64,000 bases of DNA from Actinomycetes bacterium (GTDB lineage: Bacteria; Actinomycetota; Actinomycetes; Actinomycetales; Dermatophilaceae): contig JAKOPT010000089.1 in assembly GCA_029778715.1 (NCBI GenBank), positions 1 to 64,000 on the forward strand. Direction: 5' to 3'. Both the position numbers and the translations under genes were made by a program. Shown piece after piece: positions 7,995 to 16,514 of the stretch. The first letter of the stretch is position 1. Every line of letters starts with the position of its first letter. Under the pieces are notes generated by a model that ran no database searches, had not been told where the DNA came from, and saw only the letters and a program-made list of their open reading frames with translations.

Positions 7995-8891
7995 CTAGGC
8001 CAGGAGCGCGCGCAGGACGCGCGGGCTCTCGCGGCGCAGCGCGGTGTCGGGGCCGCCGGCGACGAGGACGGCATGGCGCAACGCCCAGGCCCGAGCGCGT
8101 GCCCAGGTGTCCGCGTCGTAACCGCCCAACCGGGTCGCCTCATCGACGAACGCAGCCGTTCCGTCACCCTCGAACACCGTCCACGCGGCCGAAAGGTCCA
8201 CCGCCGGGTCCCCTGCTGTCGAGTCACCCCAGTCGATGAGGGCCAGCGGACCGAAGAGGACATTGCCGGCGTGCACATCCGCGTGGATAGCCATCGGGTC
8301 ACGATCCCATGCCGGTGCTCCTGCCCACCTCGACCAGGCCGCCTCGAGATCGGCCACGTGGCACTCGGCAGCCTCGATCGCGACGCGTGCGGCAACCCAG
8401 TCCGGTGGTGGCCGATCCCCGATGTGGCCGGTGCGATAGGAGTTGACCGGCGCAGCCGCGGCATCCCCGCGGCGATGGAGCGCAACCAGCGCCCGCGCCA
8501 GCAGCCGCGCCTCCTCGGCGCGCCGCTGCGCCGGAACGTCGAACGCCACCGTCCCGGGCAACCAGGGCACGACGGAGAACCGCCACGGATAGGCCGCGGA
8601 CGGCATACCGACAAAGACCGGCACCGGCGCGCCCACCGCGACCCCGGCCGCCGCGAACACCGCCGCCACGCCGGGCAACACCCGATGCTCGGCGAGCGCG
8701 AGTTCGCCCCCGATCGCGTGGTGAGGCACCCGGACGAGCAGGTCGTCACCGAGCGCGAAGACGGTGTTGTCCCAGCCCTGGCGGAACGACGACAGCACCC
8801 GGCCACCGATCAACTCCGGGCATTGCTCGCCAAGGAGCCGCGCCACCATTTCTGCGGTGACCGCCAGCTGCCCATTGCCCGCGCCGGTCAT
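7995..8891 (-). CDS. Aminoglycoside phosphotransferase-family kinase-like protein
   Basis: Protein-kinase-like fold phosphotransferase of 298 residues. The catalytic loop is HADVHAGNVLFG (Asp and Asn present) and the metal-binding IDWGDSTAGDPAVDLSA is the DFG equivalent. The N lobe has RQGWDNTVFALGDDLLVRVP, which supplies the lysine-strand region. The family includes antibiotic kinases but also many small-molecule kinases. Resistance should not be assumed, and the substrate is unknown. It starts five bases after the FAH-family gene stop, so the two form an operon. Confidence 0.85.
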   Translation of the reverse strand: MTGAGNGQLAVTAEMVARLLGEQCPELIGGRVLSSFRQGWDNTVFALGDDLLVRVPHHAIGGELALAEHRVLPGVAAVFAAAGVAVGAPVPVFVGMPSAAYPWRFSVVPWLPGTVAFDVPAQRRAEEARLLARALVALHRRGDAAAAPVNSYRTGHIGDRPPPDWVAARVAIEAAECHVADLEAAWSRWAGAPAWDRDPMAIHADVHAGNVLFGPLALIDWGDSTAGDPAVDLSAAWTVFEGDGTAAFVDEATRLGGYDADTWARARAWALRHAVLVAGGPDTALRRESPRVLRALLA

Positions 8892-8896
8892 GACGC

Positions 8897-9667
8897 TCAG
8901 TGCCGCACAAACGGATTACTCAACACTCCGATGTCCTCGATCTCGACCTCGACCCGTTGGCCCGCCTCGACCGGCCCCACCCCGGCCGGCGTGCCGGTCA
9001 AGATGACATCGCCGGGCAACAACGTGAACGCCGCTGAGGCATAGGCGATCAGCTCGCCGACCCCGAACACCATGTCCGCGGTGGTGCCGTCCTGGACGAC
9101 CTCACCGTCGCGCCGCGTCACCAACCACAGCGCGCCGGGGTCGAGGTCGGTCTCGATCCACGGCCCGAGCGGGCAGAACGTGTCGAACCCCTTGGCCCGG
9201 CTCCACTGCCCATCGCTGCGCTGCAGGTCGCGCGCGGTCACGTCGTTGGCGCAGGTGTAGCCGAAGATCACCTTGGCGGCATCCTCGGGCGCGACATCCT
9301 TGGCCACCCTCCCGATGACGACCGCCAACTCCCCTTCGTAGTGCACCTCGCGGGACTGCGGCGGCATGACGATCGGGTCACCCGGCCCCACGACTGCGGT
9401 GTTGGGCACGAGGAACATGAGCGGCTGCGCCGGCGGCGTGCCCCCCATCTCGGCGGCGTGGTCGGCGTAGTTCTTGCCGATCCCGATGACCTTGCTGCGC
9501 GGGATGACCGGGGCGAGCAGGCGCACGTCGGCCACGGCATACGTCGCCCCCGTCAGTTCGATCCGCTGGTAGAGCGGGTCGCCGGTAATCTCGGCCAGTT
9601 TCTCACCGGCGCCGTCGACCAGGCCGAAGCGCGGGTCGTCGCCCACGGTGAATCTCGCAATCCGCAT
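8897..9667 (-). CDS. Fumarylacetoacetate hydrolase family protein
   Basis: FAH-family metal-dependent hydrolase or isomerase, 256 residues. The domain begins at about residue 58 with VIGIGKNYADHAAEMG. Metal ligands are expected in HYEGELAVVIG (Glu pair) and in ANDVTARDLQ (Asp). The C-terminal VILTGTPAGVGPV is a strong signature. Relatives act on acylpyruvates, oxaloacetate or 2-hydroxyhepta-2,4-diene-1,7-dioate, and the reaction here cannot be fixed. Location next to gltX is common in actinobacteria. It is probably cotranscribed with the downstream kinase-like gene. Confidence 0.9.
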   Translation of the reverse strand: MRIARFTVGDDPRFGLVDGAGEKLAEITGDPLYQRIELTGATYAVADVRLLAPVIPRSKVIGIGKNYADHAAEMGGTPPAQPLMFLVPNTAVVGPGDPIVMPPQSREVHYEGELAVVIGRVAKDVAPEDAAKVIFGYTCANDVTARDLQRSDGQWSRAKGFDTFCPLGPWIETDLDPGALWLVTRRDGEVVQDGTTADMVFGVGELIAYASAAFTLLPGDVILTGTPAGVGPVEAGQRVEVEIEDIGVLSNPFVRH

Positions 9668-9708
9668 ACGACGAGCCTAGCGAGGCGCGCCGACAGCGGT
9701 CTGGGACC

Positions 9709-10593
9709 ATGGGCGGCGTGCTCGACGTGCTCCCCTTCGACGTGTGGTCGGCCCGCGCCGCCGCTCACGAGGCGGCCGTCGCCGAGCGCACCGCCGCCCG
9801 CCTGGCCCGCCGGGACCGGGGGCTGAAACACCCGGTCGAGGACTTCCTGTTCGACTACTACGGGTTCGCGCCCGGCCGGCTCTCGAGGTGGCACCCCGGC
9901 CCAGGGGTGGGGCTGGCCGGGGCGGCCGGTATGCCGCGCGCCTCCTGGCGCTGGTACGTCACGGTGGGCGATGTGGTCACCCTCGACGAGCGTGCGTTCC
10001 TCGCCGAGCGGCGGCATACCGTCGAGTTCGTGCGGAACTTGGTGAGCGCGACCCTGTCCCGGCCCCCGGCGCTCGGGTGTTTCGGGCTCCACGAGTGGGC
10101 GATGGTCTACGGCATCCCGGCCGACGGGGTGCGTCACGAGGCGTGGCCGCTGCGCTTGGGCTCAGCCGGAAGTGACGCGGTGACGCGGACGCACGCCATC
10201 CGGTGTACGCACTTCGACGCGTACCGGTTCTTCACCCCGAGCGCGGCGCCCCTCAACGCGCTGCAGCCGACCAGGGCGACCCAGGTGGACCTGGAGCAGC
10301 CGGGCTGCCTGCACGCGGGCATGGACATCTACAAGTGGTGCATCAAACTCACCCCCTGGGTGCCGAGTTCGCTGACCCTGGCGGCCTTCGACCTGGCCCG
10401 CGAGATCCGGTTGCTCGATATGCAGGCATCGCCCTACGACCTGAGCGCACTGGGCATCGCGCCGGTGCCGATCGAGACCGCAGCCGGCAAGTCCACCTAC
10501 GTGGCGCGCCAGCGCGAGTTCGCCGAGCGATCCAATGCATTGCGGACACGTCTGCTCGCCCTCATCGAGCCCGCCCTCACATCGAGAGAGTGA
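9709..10593 (+). CDS. Conserved actinobacterial protein annotated as 3-methyladenine DNA glycosylase
   Basis: Protein of 294 residues with the recognisable blocks KHPVEDFLFDYYGFAPGRL, GCFGLHEWAMVYG, IRCTHFDAYRFFTP, LNALQPTRATQVDLEQPGCLHAGMDIYKW and YDLSALGIAPVPIETAAGK. This family is routinely annotated as 3-methyladenine DNA glycosylase, but I see no helix-hairpin-helix or other known glycosylase motif, so the activity is uncertain. Its 3' end carries the phrase GAGTGAGACACGC, also found in the hairpin at 48221-48285. A decayed copy of its C-terminal part lies at 11459-11545. Confidence 0.8.
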   Translation: MGGVLDVLPFDVWSARAAAHEAAVAERTAARLARRDRGLKHPVEDFLFDYYGFAPGRLSRWHPGPGVGLAGAAGMPRASWRWYVTVGDVVTLDERAFLAERRHTVEFVRNLVSATLSRPPALGCFGLHEWAMVYGIPADGVRHEAWPLRLGSAGSDAVTRTHAIRCTHFDAYRFFTPSAAPLNALQPTRATQVDLEQPGCLHAGMDIYKWCIKLTPWVPSSLTLAAFDLAREIRLLDMQASPYDLSALGIAPVPIETAAGKSTYVARQREFAERSNALRTRLLALIEPALTSRE

Positions 10594-10680
10594 GACACGC
10601 ATCAGCAGCGACTCCGCAGCGTGCCTGCCACATGCGACCGAACAGCAAGGCGGCCATGCGAAGGCCGCCCATGGCTTCCC

Positions 10681-10701
10681 ATATAGCATTTCCTGCTATA
10701 T
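10681..10701. promoter_or_regulatory. Palindromic operator/promoter of the XRE gene
   Basis: ATATAGCA-TTTCC-TGCTATAT is a perfect inverted repeat with 8-bp arms in otherwise GC-rich DNA. Its right arm contains an extended -10 (TGCTATATT). The XRE start at 10709 follows six bases after this -10, which implies a leaderless transcript. Autoregulation by the XRE protein is inferred. Confidence 0.6.
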
Positions 10702-10708
10702 TGCGACA

Positions 10709-11224
10709 ATGAGCGAGCGGGGAGAATTGCTTCACGAGGCGATGACGGCAACTGGCACCAGCCAGAGACAGCTGTCCTTGCTGAGCGGCGTGCATCAGCC
10801 GAGCATTAGCCAATTCGTCTCTGGGCGAGTCGATTTCAGTGATGCCATGTTAAGCCGGCTCCTGGAGTGCATGGGGTTGCGCTTACAGGTGACACGTCGG
10901 TCCGTGCCGCCTGAATTGACCCGGGCCGAGCGCCGCTCGTGGAGGCTCCACCAACAACTTGCGCTCCATCTGAGCACGGAGAAACTTGATGAGTGGCGGC
11001 CCGCCATTGAGTCGCGGCTCGACCATCTAGGCCTCCACGTCACTGGTCAGCCACACTCCCGCAACGTGAGCCGCTGGCGACAACTCGTCAGCGATGGCGA
11101 CCTTCGCGGCATCCGGCACGCCCTGACGGGCCTGGACCGGCACAGCATCGAGATGCGCGAAGTCTCTCCACTTGGGGGCTTCCTCCCCCAGGAAGAACGC
11201 CAACTCGCGCTGACCAGCATCTGA
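10709..11224 (+). CDS. XRE-family helix-turn-helix regulator, putative antitoxin
   Basis: Protein of 171 residues. The N-terminal lambda-repressor-type HTH covers residues 8-60 (EAMTATGTSQRQLSLLSGVHQPSISQFVSGR). A helical C-terminal half of about 100 residues ends GFLPQEERQLALTSI. The stop codon overlaps the ATG of the next gene (TGATG), so the pair is translationally coupled. The XRE plus nucleotidyltransferase arrangement resembles known toxin-antitoxin-like pairs in actinobacteria. GC content is visibly lower than in neighbouring genes, suggesting acquisition. Confidence 0.82.
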   Translation: MSERGELLHEAMTATGTSQRQLSLLSGVHQPSISQFVSGRVDFSDAMLSRLLECMGLRLQVTRRSVPPELTRAERRSWRLHQQLALHLSTEKLDEWRPAIESRLDHLGLHVTGQPHSRNVSRWRQLVSDGDLRGIRHALTGLDRHSIEMREVSPLGGFLPQEERQLALTSI

Positions 11225-11448
11225 TGCGCCGAGATCAACTCGAGCACGCCATCCGAACCGCGTGCCAGATCATCGGGGCCGAGTCGGTCATCGTTGTCGG
11301 ATCGCAAGCGATCCTCGGTTCTGTTGCTGAAGGCGCCCTCCCGGCCGAGGCAACCATGTCTCTGTAAGTCGACATCCTGCCCATCGCCGATGACGGGGCG
11401 ACCACCGCGGAACTCGCCGACCGGATTGAGGGAGTCGCGTTGTGGTAG
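11224..11448 (+). pseudogene. DUF6036-like nucleotidyltransferase remnant with internal stop
   Basis: The frame starting at the coupled ATG reads MRRDQLEHAIRTACQIIGAESV followed by the motif VVGSQAILG, the Gly-Ser of the nucleotidyltransferase active site. It then hits TAA at 11365 exactly where a Glu would be expected, in MSL-stop-VDILPIADD; GAA to TAA is one substitution. The frame continues for 26 more codons to TAG at 11446. The remaining roughly two thirds of the expected protein is missing, so both point mutation and truncation are present. The module is probably non-functional. Confidence 0.75.
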
Positions 11449-11458
11449 GCCTGCTCGG

Positions 11459-11545
11459 CTGATGCTCGCGGCGTTCGACCTGACTCGCGAATTCCGGCTG
11501 TTCGACATCTTCGATGCCCTGGAACTGCCGTCCGCCCACCCCTAG
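11459..11545 (+). pseudogene. Decayed C-terminal fragment of the 9709-10593 gene
   Basis: The frame LMLAAFDLTREFRLFDIFDALEL resembles LTLAAFDLAREIRLLDMQASPYDL in the intact gene 1 kb upstream, then ends at a stop. No start or N-terminal part remains. The XRE/nucleotidyltransferase module thus lies between an intact gene and a diverged copy of that gene's 3' portion, as after insertion or duplication. Confidence 0.65.
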
Positions 11546-11554
11546 GCTCCGGCC

Positions 11555-11944
11555 ATGGCTGCGCGCATCGCGAATCTGTGCTTCGACGCCCACGACCCCT
11601 GGTCTCAGACGCAGTGGTGGGCAGGGGTGCTCGAGGATTTCGTGATGCCCGATGCGGCTGAGTTCCCGCAGGGGCCAGGCGACGACGAGTGTGGGCTGCA
11701 GGGCCCTGCCGGTCAGTGGCTGCTCTTCCTCGCGGTGCCCGAGGGCAAGAGCGTGAAGAACCGCATGCACCCCTGCCTGCGCCCCACCGACCGTGACCGG
11801 GACGCGGAGGTCGACCGGGTTCTTGCCCTGGGAGCGACCCTGGTGGCCGACCACCGGGACGGCCCGGACCGCGGTTGGGCCGTGCTGGCCGACCCCGAGG
11901 GCAACGAGTTCTGCATCCTGCGCCGGCTCGACGGGAGCGACTGA
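11555..11944 (+). CDS. VOC (glyoxalase/bleomycin-resistance-like) family protein
   Basis: Single-module VOC protein of 129 residues beginning IANLCFDAHDPWSQTQWWAGVLEDF, with the paired beta-alpha-beta pattern and the C-terminal signature VLADPEGNEFCILRR. The middle KNRMHPCLRPTDRDRDAEVDRVLALGA provides a typical His ligand position. The family includes metal-dependent isomerases and binding proteins, and no substrate can be assigned. It follows the decayed module by 10 bases and has no partner gene. Confidence 0.85.
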   Translation: MAARIANLCFDAHDPWSQTQWWAGVLEDFVMPDAAEFPQGPGDDECGLQGPAGQWLLFLAVPEGKSVKNRMHPCLRPTDRDRDAEVDRVLALGATLVADHRDGPDRGWAVLADPEGNEFCILRRLDGSD

Positions 11945-12052
11945 CAGTCCGGGGTTCGGATCGAACGTCCGCGACAGTGACCAAGATCGGTGGCTGCGCG
12001 ACCCCTCAACGCACCCTGCCCTCCTGAGGAGAGTTGCGGCGCCTTCCTCTCG

Positions 12053-12805
12053 CTACGCGGCCTCCACGAACCAGCCGTCGGTCAGGATGGGCACCTGCTC
12101 GCTCGCATCGAGCGCAGCGGCCATGGCGACATCGGCGGCATACCCCCGCTCGACCAACTCCCGCCCGCTCGCGCAGTCACGCAGAACCTCCGGGATTCGA
12201 TCGCGCACCCCGAGGTATGCCGCCCGCGCCAGTTCCGCTTCGGGACTCACCGACAGCGTCAAATCGAGACCGAGAAGCGCGTCCACCCGGGCACCGACGG
12301 CCACGATGTCCTCGAAGGCGGGGCGCAACTCGTCGGTGTCGGACCAGCGCTCGCCCGCAGCGACGAACGCGACCGGTCCCCCGCGGCCTGCCACCCACCG
12401 GGCGACCGCGCCGACGTTGCGCATACACCCGGCCACGACCGCGACCCCCGTCGCCGCCAACTCCGCGCAGATCGTGGACCCGTTGGGCGAGGGCAACACG
12501 GCCTTGTCCACCCCGACCACGCGCGCCAACGACACCGGGAACAGACTGACCTGGTCCGGGGCGGCATTCTGGCGAGGCACCGCCAGGAGCGCTCCCCGTG
12601 CGGCTGCCTCGGCGCCCGCCCGCTCGTCGCGCCACCGGAAGGGGCGCACCGCGATCCCCCTCTCGAGGGCAACGCTCACGCAGGTCGTGAAGGACAAGGT
12701 GTCGACGACCACCGCCGTCGACACCCCACCGGCCACCTCGAGGGCCCCACGCAGCCCGTGCTCGGCGCGCACGGCATACGGGGTTTGATCCCACGGGGAG
12801 CCCAT
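12053..12805 (-). CDS. 2-phosphosulfolactate phosphatase (ComB) family protein
   Basis: ComB-like Mg-dependent acid phosphatase of 250 residues. Family motifs are VVVDTLSFTTCVSVALERG near residue 33, LPSPNGSTICAEL at about 103, and the C-terminal SGRELVERGYAADVAMAAALD. ComB proper makes sulfolactate in coenzyme M synthesis, a pathway not expected here, so the real substrate in actinobacteria is unknown. The start is 16 bases downstream of the cimA stop, and it is probably cotranscribed with cimA. Confidence 0.85.
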   Translation of the reverse strand: MGSPWDQTPYAVRAEHGLRGALEVAGGVSTAVVVDTLSFTTCVSVALERGIAVRPFRWRDERAGAEAAARGALLAVPRQNAAPDQVSLFPVSLARVVGVDKAVLPSPNGSTICAELAATGVAVVAGCMRNVGAVARWVAGRGGPVAFVAAGERWSDTDELRPAFEDIVAVGARVDALLGLDLTLSVSPEAELARAAYLGVRDRIPEVLRDCASGRELVERGYAADVAMAAALDASEQVPILTDGWFVEAA

Positions 12806-12821
12806 CGGAACGGGACCGACC

Positions 12822-14432
12822 TCAGCGGGGGCTGACGCCCGCGCGGATCAGGCCGTAGGTGACCGCCTCGATGAGGGCCTCCCAACTGGCCTGGAGGATG
12901 TTGGCCGCGACCCCGATCGTCGTCCAGGTCGTCGTCGCGTCACTGGTCTCGATGAGGACCCGGGTGACGGCGTCGGTGCCGTGCGAGGTTTCGAGGATGC
13001 GCACCTTGTAGTCGACCAACTCGAAGTCCTCGATCTCGGGGTAGGCCCGGCGCAGCGCCGACCGCAACGCCTGGTCGAGGGCGTTGACCGGACCGTTGCC
13101 CTCGCCGGTGCGCACGTAGCGCTTCTCCCCCGCGACCAGTTTGACCGTCGCCTCGGAGAGGGCCGCGTCCTCGGCGCGGGCGTCGGTGATGACCCGCCAC
13201 GACTCGACCTCGAAGAACTCGGGCAGGCCACCTTCGAGTTCGCGGCGCAGCAACAGGTCGAACGAGGCGTCCGCGGCATCGAAGGTGTAGCCGCGCAACT
13301 CCTTGTCCTTGACCGTCGCGAGCACCCGCTTGGTGTGGGCGCTGTCCTCCTCGTCGTCCGCGTCGAGGGCGAAGCCCAACTCACGCGCCTTGAGTTCGAT
13401 GCTCGCCCGGCCGGCCATATCGGAGACGAGCATCCGCATGTCGTTGCCGACGGCCTTGGGGTCGAGGTGCTGGTAGAGGTCGGGGTCGACCTTGATCGCG
13501 CTCGCGTGCAGGCCCGCCTTGTGGGCGAACGCGCTCGCCCCGGTGTACGGCTGGCGCGAGTACGGCGGGACGTTGGTCACCTCGCTGATTGCGTGGCTGA
13601 TCCGGGTCGCTTCCTGGAGCCGGTGTGGCTCGAGCAGCTCGAAGCCCTTCTTGAGCTGCAGGTTCGCGACGACGGTGACGAGGTTGGCGTTGCCGGTGCG
13701 CTCGCCGTAGCCGTTGACGGTGCCTTGGACATGGCGCGCCCCGGCGTCCACGGCCGCCATCGAGTTGGCGACCGCGCAGCCGGTGTCGTTGTGACAGTGG
13801 ATACCGACCCGAGCCGCTTCGTCCGCCCCCAGCCCGAGCGTGGAGACGACATCGTGGACGACGTCGGCGACCTGACTCGGCAGCATCCCGCCGTTGGTGT
13901 CGCACAGGGCGAGCACCTCGGCGCCGGCGTCGGCGGCGGCGCGGAGGGCCTCGAGAGCGTAGGCGCGGTCGACGGCATACCCGTCGAAGAAATGCTCGGC
14001 GTCGAGGAAGACCCGGCGGCCCTCGCCCCGCAAGAAGCTCACCGTGTCGCGGATCATCTCGAGGTTCTCGGCCAAGGTGGTGCGCAGCGCCCGCTCGACG
14101 TGACCGGTGTGCGACTTGGCCACGAGGGTGACGACGCTGGCCTGGCTGTCGAGCAGGGCCCGCACGAGCGGGTCGGAATCGGCGCGCCCGCCGGCCCGCC
14201 GGGTCGCCCCGAAGGCGGCGAGGGTGGCGTTGCGCAGGCTCAGCTCGCGCGCGGCGCGGGCGAAGAACTCGGTGTCCTTGGGGTTGGCCCCCGGCCAGCC
14301 GCCCTCGATGAACCCGACCCCCAGGTCGTCCAGGTGCGCGGCGATCGCCAACTTGTCGTGGACGGAGAGGTTGAGCCCCTCCTGTTGGGCGCCGTCGCGC
14401 AAGGTCGTGTCGTAGACGTGCAGGTCGCTCAT
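12822..14432 (-). CDS. cimA: (R)-citramalate synthase
   Basis: Condenses pyruvate and acetyl-CoA to citramalate, opening a threonine-independent route to 2-ketobutyrate and isoleucine. The 536-residue protein has the DRE-TIM barrel start YDTTLRDGAQQEGLNLSVHDKL, the metal site IHCHNDTGCAVANSMAAVDAGA and GTVNGYGERTGNANL. A C-terminal LeuA-type allosteric domain begins near residue 395. Length and N-terminal block fit CimA better than 2-isopropylmalate synthase. LeuCD and LeuB in the same window catalyse the next steps. The ATG at 14432 is chosen because the block starts there. A leader peptide and terminator lie 250-350 bases upstream. Confidence 0.93.
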   Translation of the reverse strand: MSDLHVYDTTLRDGAQQEGLNLSVHDKLAIAAHLDDLGVGFIEGGWPGANPKDTEFFARAARELSLRNATLAAFGATRRAGGRADSDPLVRALLDSQASVVTLVAKSHTGHVERALRTTLAENLEMIRDTVSFLRGEGRRVFLDAEHFFDGYAVDRAYALEALRAAADAGAEVLALCDTNGGMLPSQVADVVHDVVSTLGLGADEAARVGIHCHNDTGCAVANSMAAVDAGARHVQGTVNGYGERTGNANLVTVVANLQLKKGFELLEPHRLQEATRISHAISEVTNVPPYSRQPYTGASAFAHKAGLHASAIKVDPDLYQHLDPKAVGNDMRMLVSDMAGRASIELKARELGFALDADDEEDSAHTKRVLATVKDKELRGYTFDAADASFDLLLRRELEGGLPEFFEVESWRVITDARAEDAALSEATVKLVAGEKRYVRTGEGNGPVNALDQALRSALRRAYPEIEDFELVDYKVRILETSHGTDAVTRVLIETSDATTTWTTIGVAANILQASWEALIEAVTYGLIRAGVSPR

Positions 14433-14680
14433 CGCGTCGTTTCGTTTCGTCGGTGATAAGTGGGTATGCCGCGGGGCCGGCCCATGTGCCCCGCCGGTGG
14501 GCGGAGTGCCGGGCGGGGTGCCGCCCGGGCCGGCGTCGGTGCGTGTCCGACGCCGCCCCGGGCCACACCGGGCGGTGGTTGTTCGATCACGGTCTCGACC
14601 GGCGCTACCGCTGCGGTCCGGAGGTGGTGGACCATCAGCCCTTGCCATCTCGGGCCGCCCGGTTGCGGTGACGTCCCGAC

Positions 14681-14736
14681 AAAGCAAAAGACCCCCCGGG
14701 TGTGGGAGGTCTGCGCGACGAGGAGTCTCGTCGCGC
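14681..14736 (-). terminator. Attenuator hairpins upstream of cimA
   Basis: Read on the minus strand after the leader peptide stop, there is a perfect 10-bp hairpin (14713-14736; arms GCGCGACGAG). It is followed by a second stem, AGACC ... GGTCT (14690-14712), and then TTTTGCTTTG. This is the order expected of an attenuator with an upstream pause or competing hairpin and a terminator. Control of cimA by it is inferred. Confidence 0.65.
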
Positions 14737-14780
14737 TAGTCGATAATGAGAGCCGCGGTGGCGGCAGTCACGAATATCAC
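14736..14780 (-). CDS. Leader peptide controlling cimA (putative)
   Basis: A 14-codon frame, GTG start to TAG: MIFVTAATAALIID. It is rich in Ile, Val, Leu, Ala and Thr and includes the very rare ATA codon and ATT. A GAGAG element lies seven bases upstream. The stop codon sits at the base of the first attenuator hairpin, so ribosome stalling at the Leu-Ile-Ile codons would change folding. Too short for homology support; evidence is composition plus context. Confidence 0.6.
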   Translation of the reverse strand: MIFVTAATAALIID

Positions 14781-14810
14781 GGCAACACTCTCGCATGCGG
14801 CCCCCAGGCC

Positions 14811-14845
14811 GCCGGGAGGTGTCCACATGGTGGCCACCTCCCGGC
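14811..14845 (-). terminator. Hairpin downstream of aminotransferase gene
   Basis: GCCGGGAGGTG ... CACCTCCCGGC, an 11-bp stem with a 13-base loop, lies 29 bases beyond the aminotransferase stop on the minus strand. There is no U tract. It also separates that transcript from the cimA leader. Confidence 0.6.
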
Positions 14846-14873
14846 ATACCCCCGTCCCGGGATGCGCCGGTTC

Positions 14874-16295
14874 TCAGGCGCGCAACGCCACCGCGAGGTC
14901 GCGGAAGTGCGAGGTGAGCATTTCCATATCGGCCTGCGTGTGGGCCAACGAGACGAGCCACTGCTCGTCGAGACCGGGCGGGGTGAGGATGCCCCGGTTG
15001 ACGCCCCAGAGCCAGGACAACTCGGCCAACCGGAAATCGGTCGCCTTGTAGTCGCGGTAGTTGCGCACCGGAGTCGGCGACCAGGTGACGCAGCCCTTGA
15101 CGCCGAGCCCGACCGTGTGCGCCGGCAACTCGAACTCGGTGATGATCTGGTCCATCGCGTCCATCTCGCCGACGTTGATCGCCTCGGCGGCGTCGAGGGC
15201 CTCGTGGGTGCAGATCTCGTCGACGGCCTTGGCGGCGGCCATGACGAGCGGGTTGCCGTTGTAGGTGCCGAAGTGGGCCATCCGGTTGTCGACGACGACC
15301 TCCATGACCTCGCGCTTGCCCCCGAACGCCGCCAGCGGCAGTCCGCCGCCAATCGACTTGGCCAAGGTGACCAGGTCGGGCTGGACGCCGAGGCGCTGGG
15401 TGGCCCCGGCATACCCCGCGGTCAAACCGGTCTTGACCTCGTCGAAGATGAGGACGACGCCGTAGCGGTCGCACAGGGCGCGCACGCCGGGCAGGTAGCC
15501 CTCGTCGGGGACGACGATCGAGAGGTTCTCGATGACCGGCTCGACGACGAACGCGGCGATCTCCGACCCGTGCGCGGCGAACACCCGCTCCAACTGGCCC
15601 AGGTCGTTGTAAGCGACGACGTGGACGGTGCCCGCCTCGACGTCGAAGGGCACCTGCGGCGTCGGGTTGTCGGCCGGGCCGATGTCGGCAAGATCGGGCT
15701 TGACCGAAATCTGGAGCCCGTCGTAGCCCCCGTGGTAGCCGCCCTCGATCTTCACGATCGCCTTGCGGCCGGTGAAGGCCCGGGCGCACCGGATGGCATA
15801 CATGAGCGACTCGGTGCCCGAGTTGGTGAACCGCAGCATGTCGAGGTGGAAGCGCTCCCGGAACCGCTCACTCATCTCGGTCGCCTGGGGCGAGGGCGTG
15901 ACGAAGAGGGTGCCGGTCTCCTCCAAAGCGCGCTCGACGTGCTCGACGACGACCGGGTTGAGGTGGCCGACGAGCATGGCGCCGAAGCCCATGGACAGGT
16001 CGAGAAGCCGGTTGCCGTCGACGTCGGTCAACCAGGCGCCGCGCGCGGACTGGATGGTGATGGGGTAGGGATCCCAGTGCTGGAACGAACTCGTCACCCC
16101 GAGGGGCAGGCTCTGGCTGGCCCGCTGGTTGTGAGCACCCGAGGCCTGTGACCAGGTCCCGAAGCGTTCCCATTCGGCGGCGAGCAGCCGCTCGGCGCGC
16201 GCGGAATCCACGGCGGTCCAGGACTGCGGGAGCCACCGGCGGGTGCCGGGGTCGTGCTCGGGATGGGGGGCGGCGGAGGCGGACGGGTTCGTCAT
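14874..16295 (-). CDS. Class III PLP-dependent aminotransferase
   Basis: Aminotransferase of 473 residues from the glutamate-1-semialdehyde aminomutase/omega-transaminase group. PLP-binding features are RFTNSGTESLMYAIRCARAFTGR, EGGYHGGYDG, LIFDEVKTGLTAGYAG (Asp to the pyridine nitrogen) and the catalytic Lys in LVTLAKSIGGGLPLAAFGG. There is no glutamyl-tRNA pathway context, so a heme role is unlikely. An amine, GABA or beta-alanine substrate would fit the amine cluster 4 kb away, but this is inference. The ATG at 16295 is chosen; a second ATG at 16322 is possible. It is divergent from the MFS gene. Confidence 0.88.
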   Translation of the reverse strand: MTNPSASAAPHPEHDPGTRRWLPQSWTAVDSARAERLLAAEWERFGTWSQASGAHNQRASQSLPLGVTSSFQHWDPYPITIQSARGAWLTDVDGNRLLDLSMGFGAMLVGHLNPVVVEHVERALEETGTLFVTPSPQATEMSERFRERFHLDMLRFTNSGTESLMYAIRCARAFTGRKAIVKIEGGYHGGYDGLQISVKPDLADIGPADNPTPQVPFDVEAGTVHVVAYNDLGQLERVFAAHGSEIAAFVVEPVIENLSIVVPDEGYLPGVRALCDRYGVVLIFDEVKTGLTAGYAGATQRLGVQPDLVTLAKSIGGGLPLAAFGGKREVMEVVVDNRMAHFGTYNGNPLVMAAAKAVDEICTHEALDAAEAINVGEMDAMDQIITEFELPAHTVGLGVKGCVTWSPTPVRNYRDYKATDFRLAELSWLWGVNRGILTPPGLDEQWLVSLAHTQADMEMLTSHFRDLAVALRA

Positions 16296-16514
16296 GGTGG
16301 GCCCTTTGCGCGTCGGTGTCATGGCGATGGTCGAGCCATTGTGGCCCATCACTGTTGATTTCGTCACCTTTTCGTCGAAACGGCTACGGATTACTGACCA
16401 GAAAGCGGCTTCGAGCCACGGATCGCGAAGACCACACGCTTCGCTGAGCGCCGGCCCAGCCGTGGGCACCGACCGGGCTCGACGGCATACCCTCCGACGA
16501 GAGATGCTGTCGCC

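Noticed and set aside
7995-8891. Aminoglycoside resistance gene
   Set aside because: The fold is shared by many metabolic kinases; there is no resistance context and the protein is paired with a FAH-family gene.
14874-16295. Glutamate-1-semialdehyde aminomutase (hemL) for heme synthesis
   Set aside because: No hemA/hemB neighbours, and the N-terminal extension and context fit a catabolic class III transaminase better.
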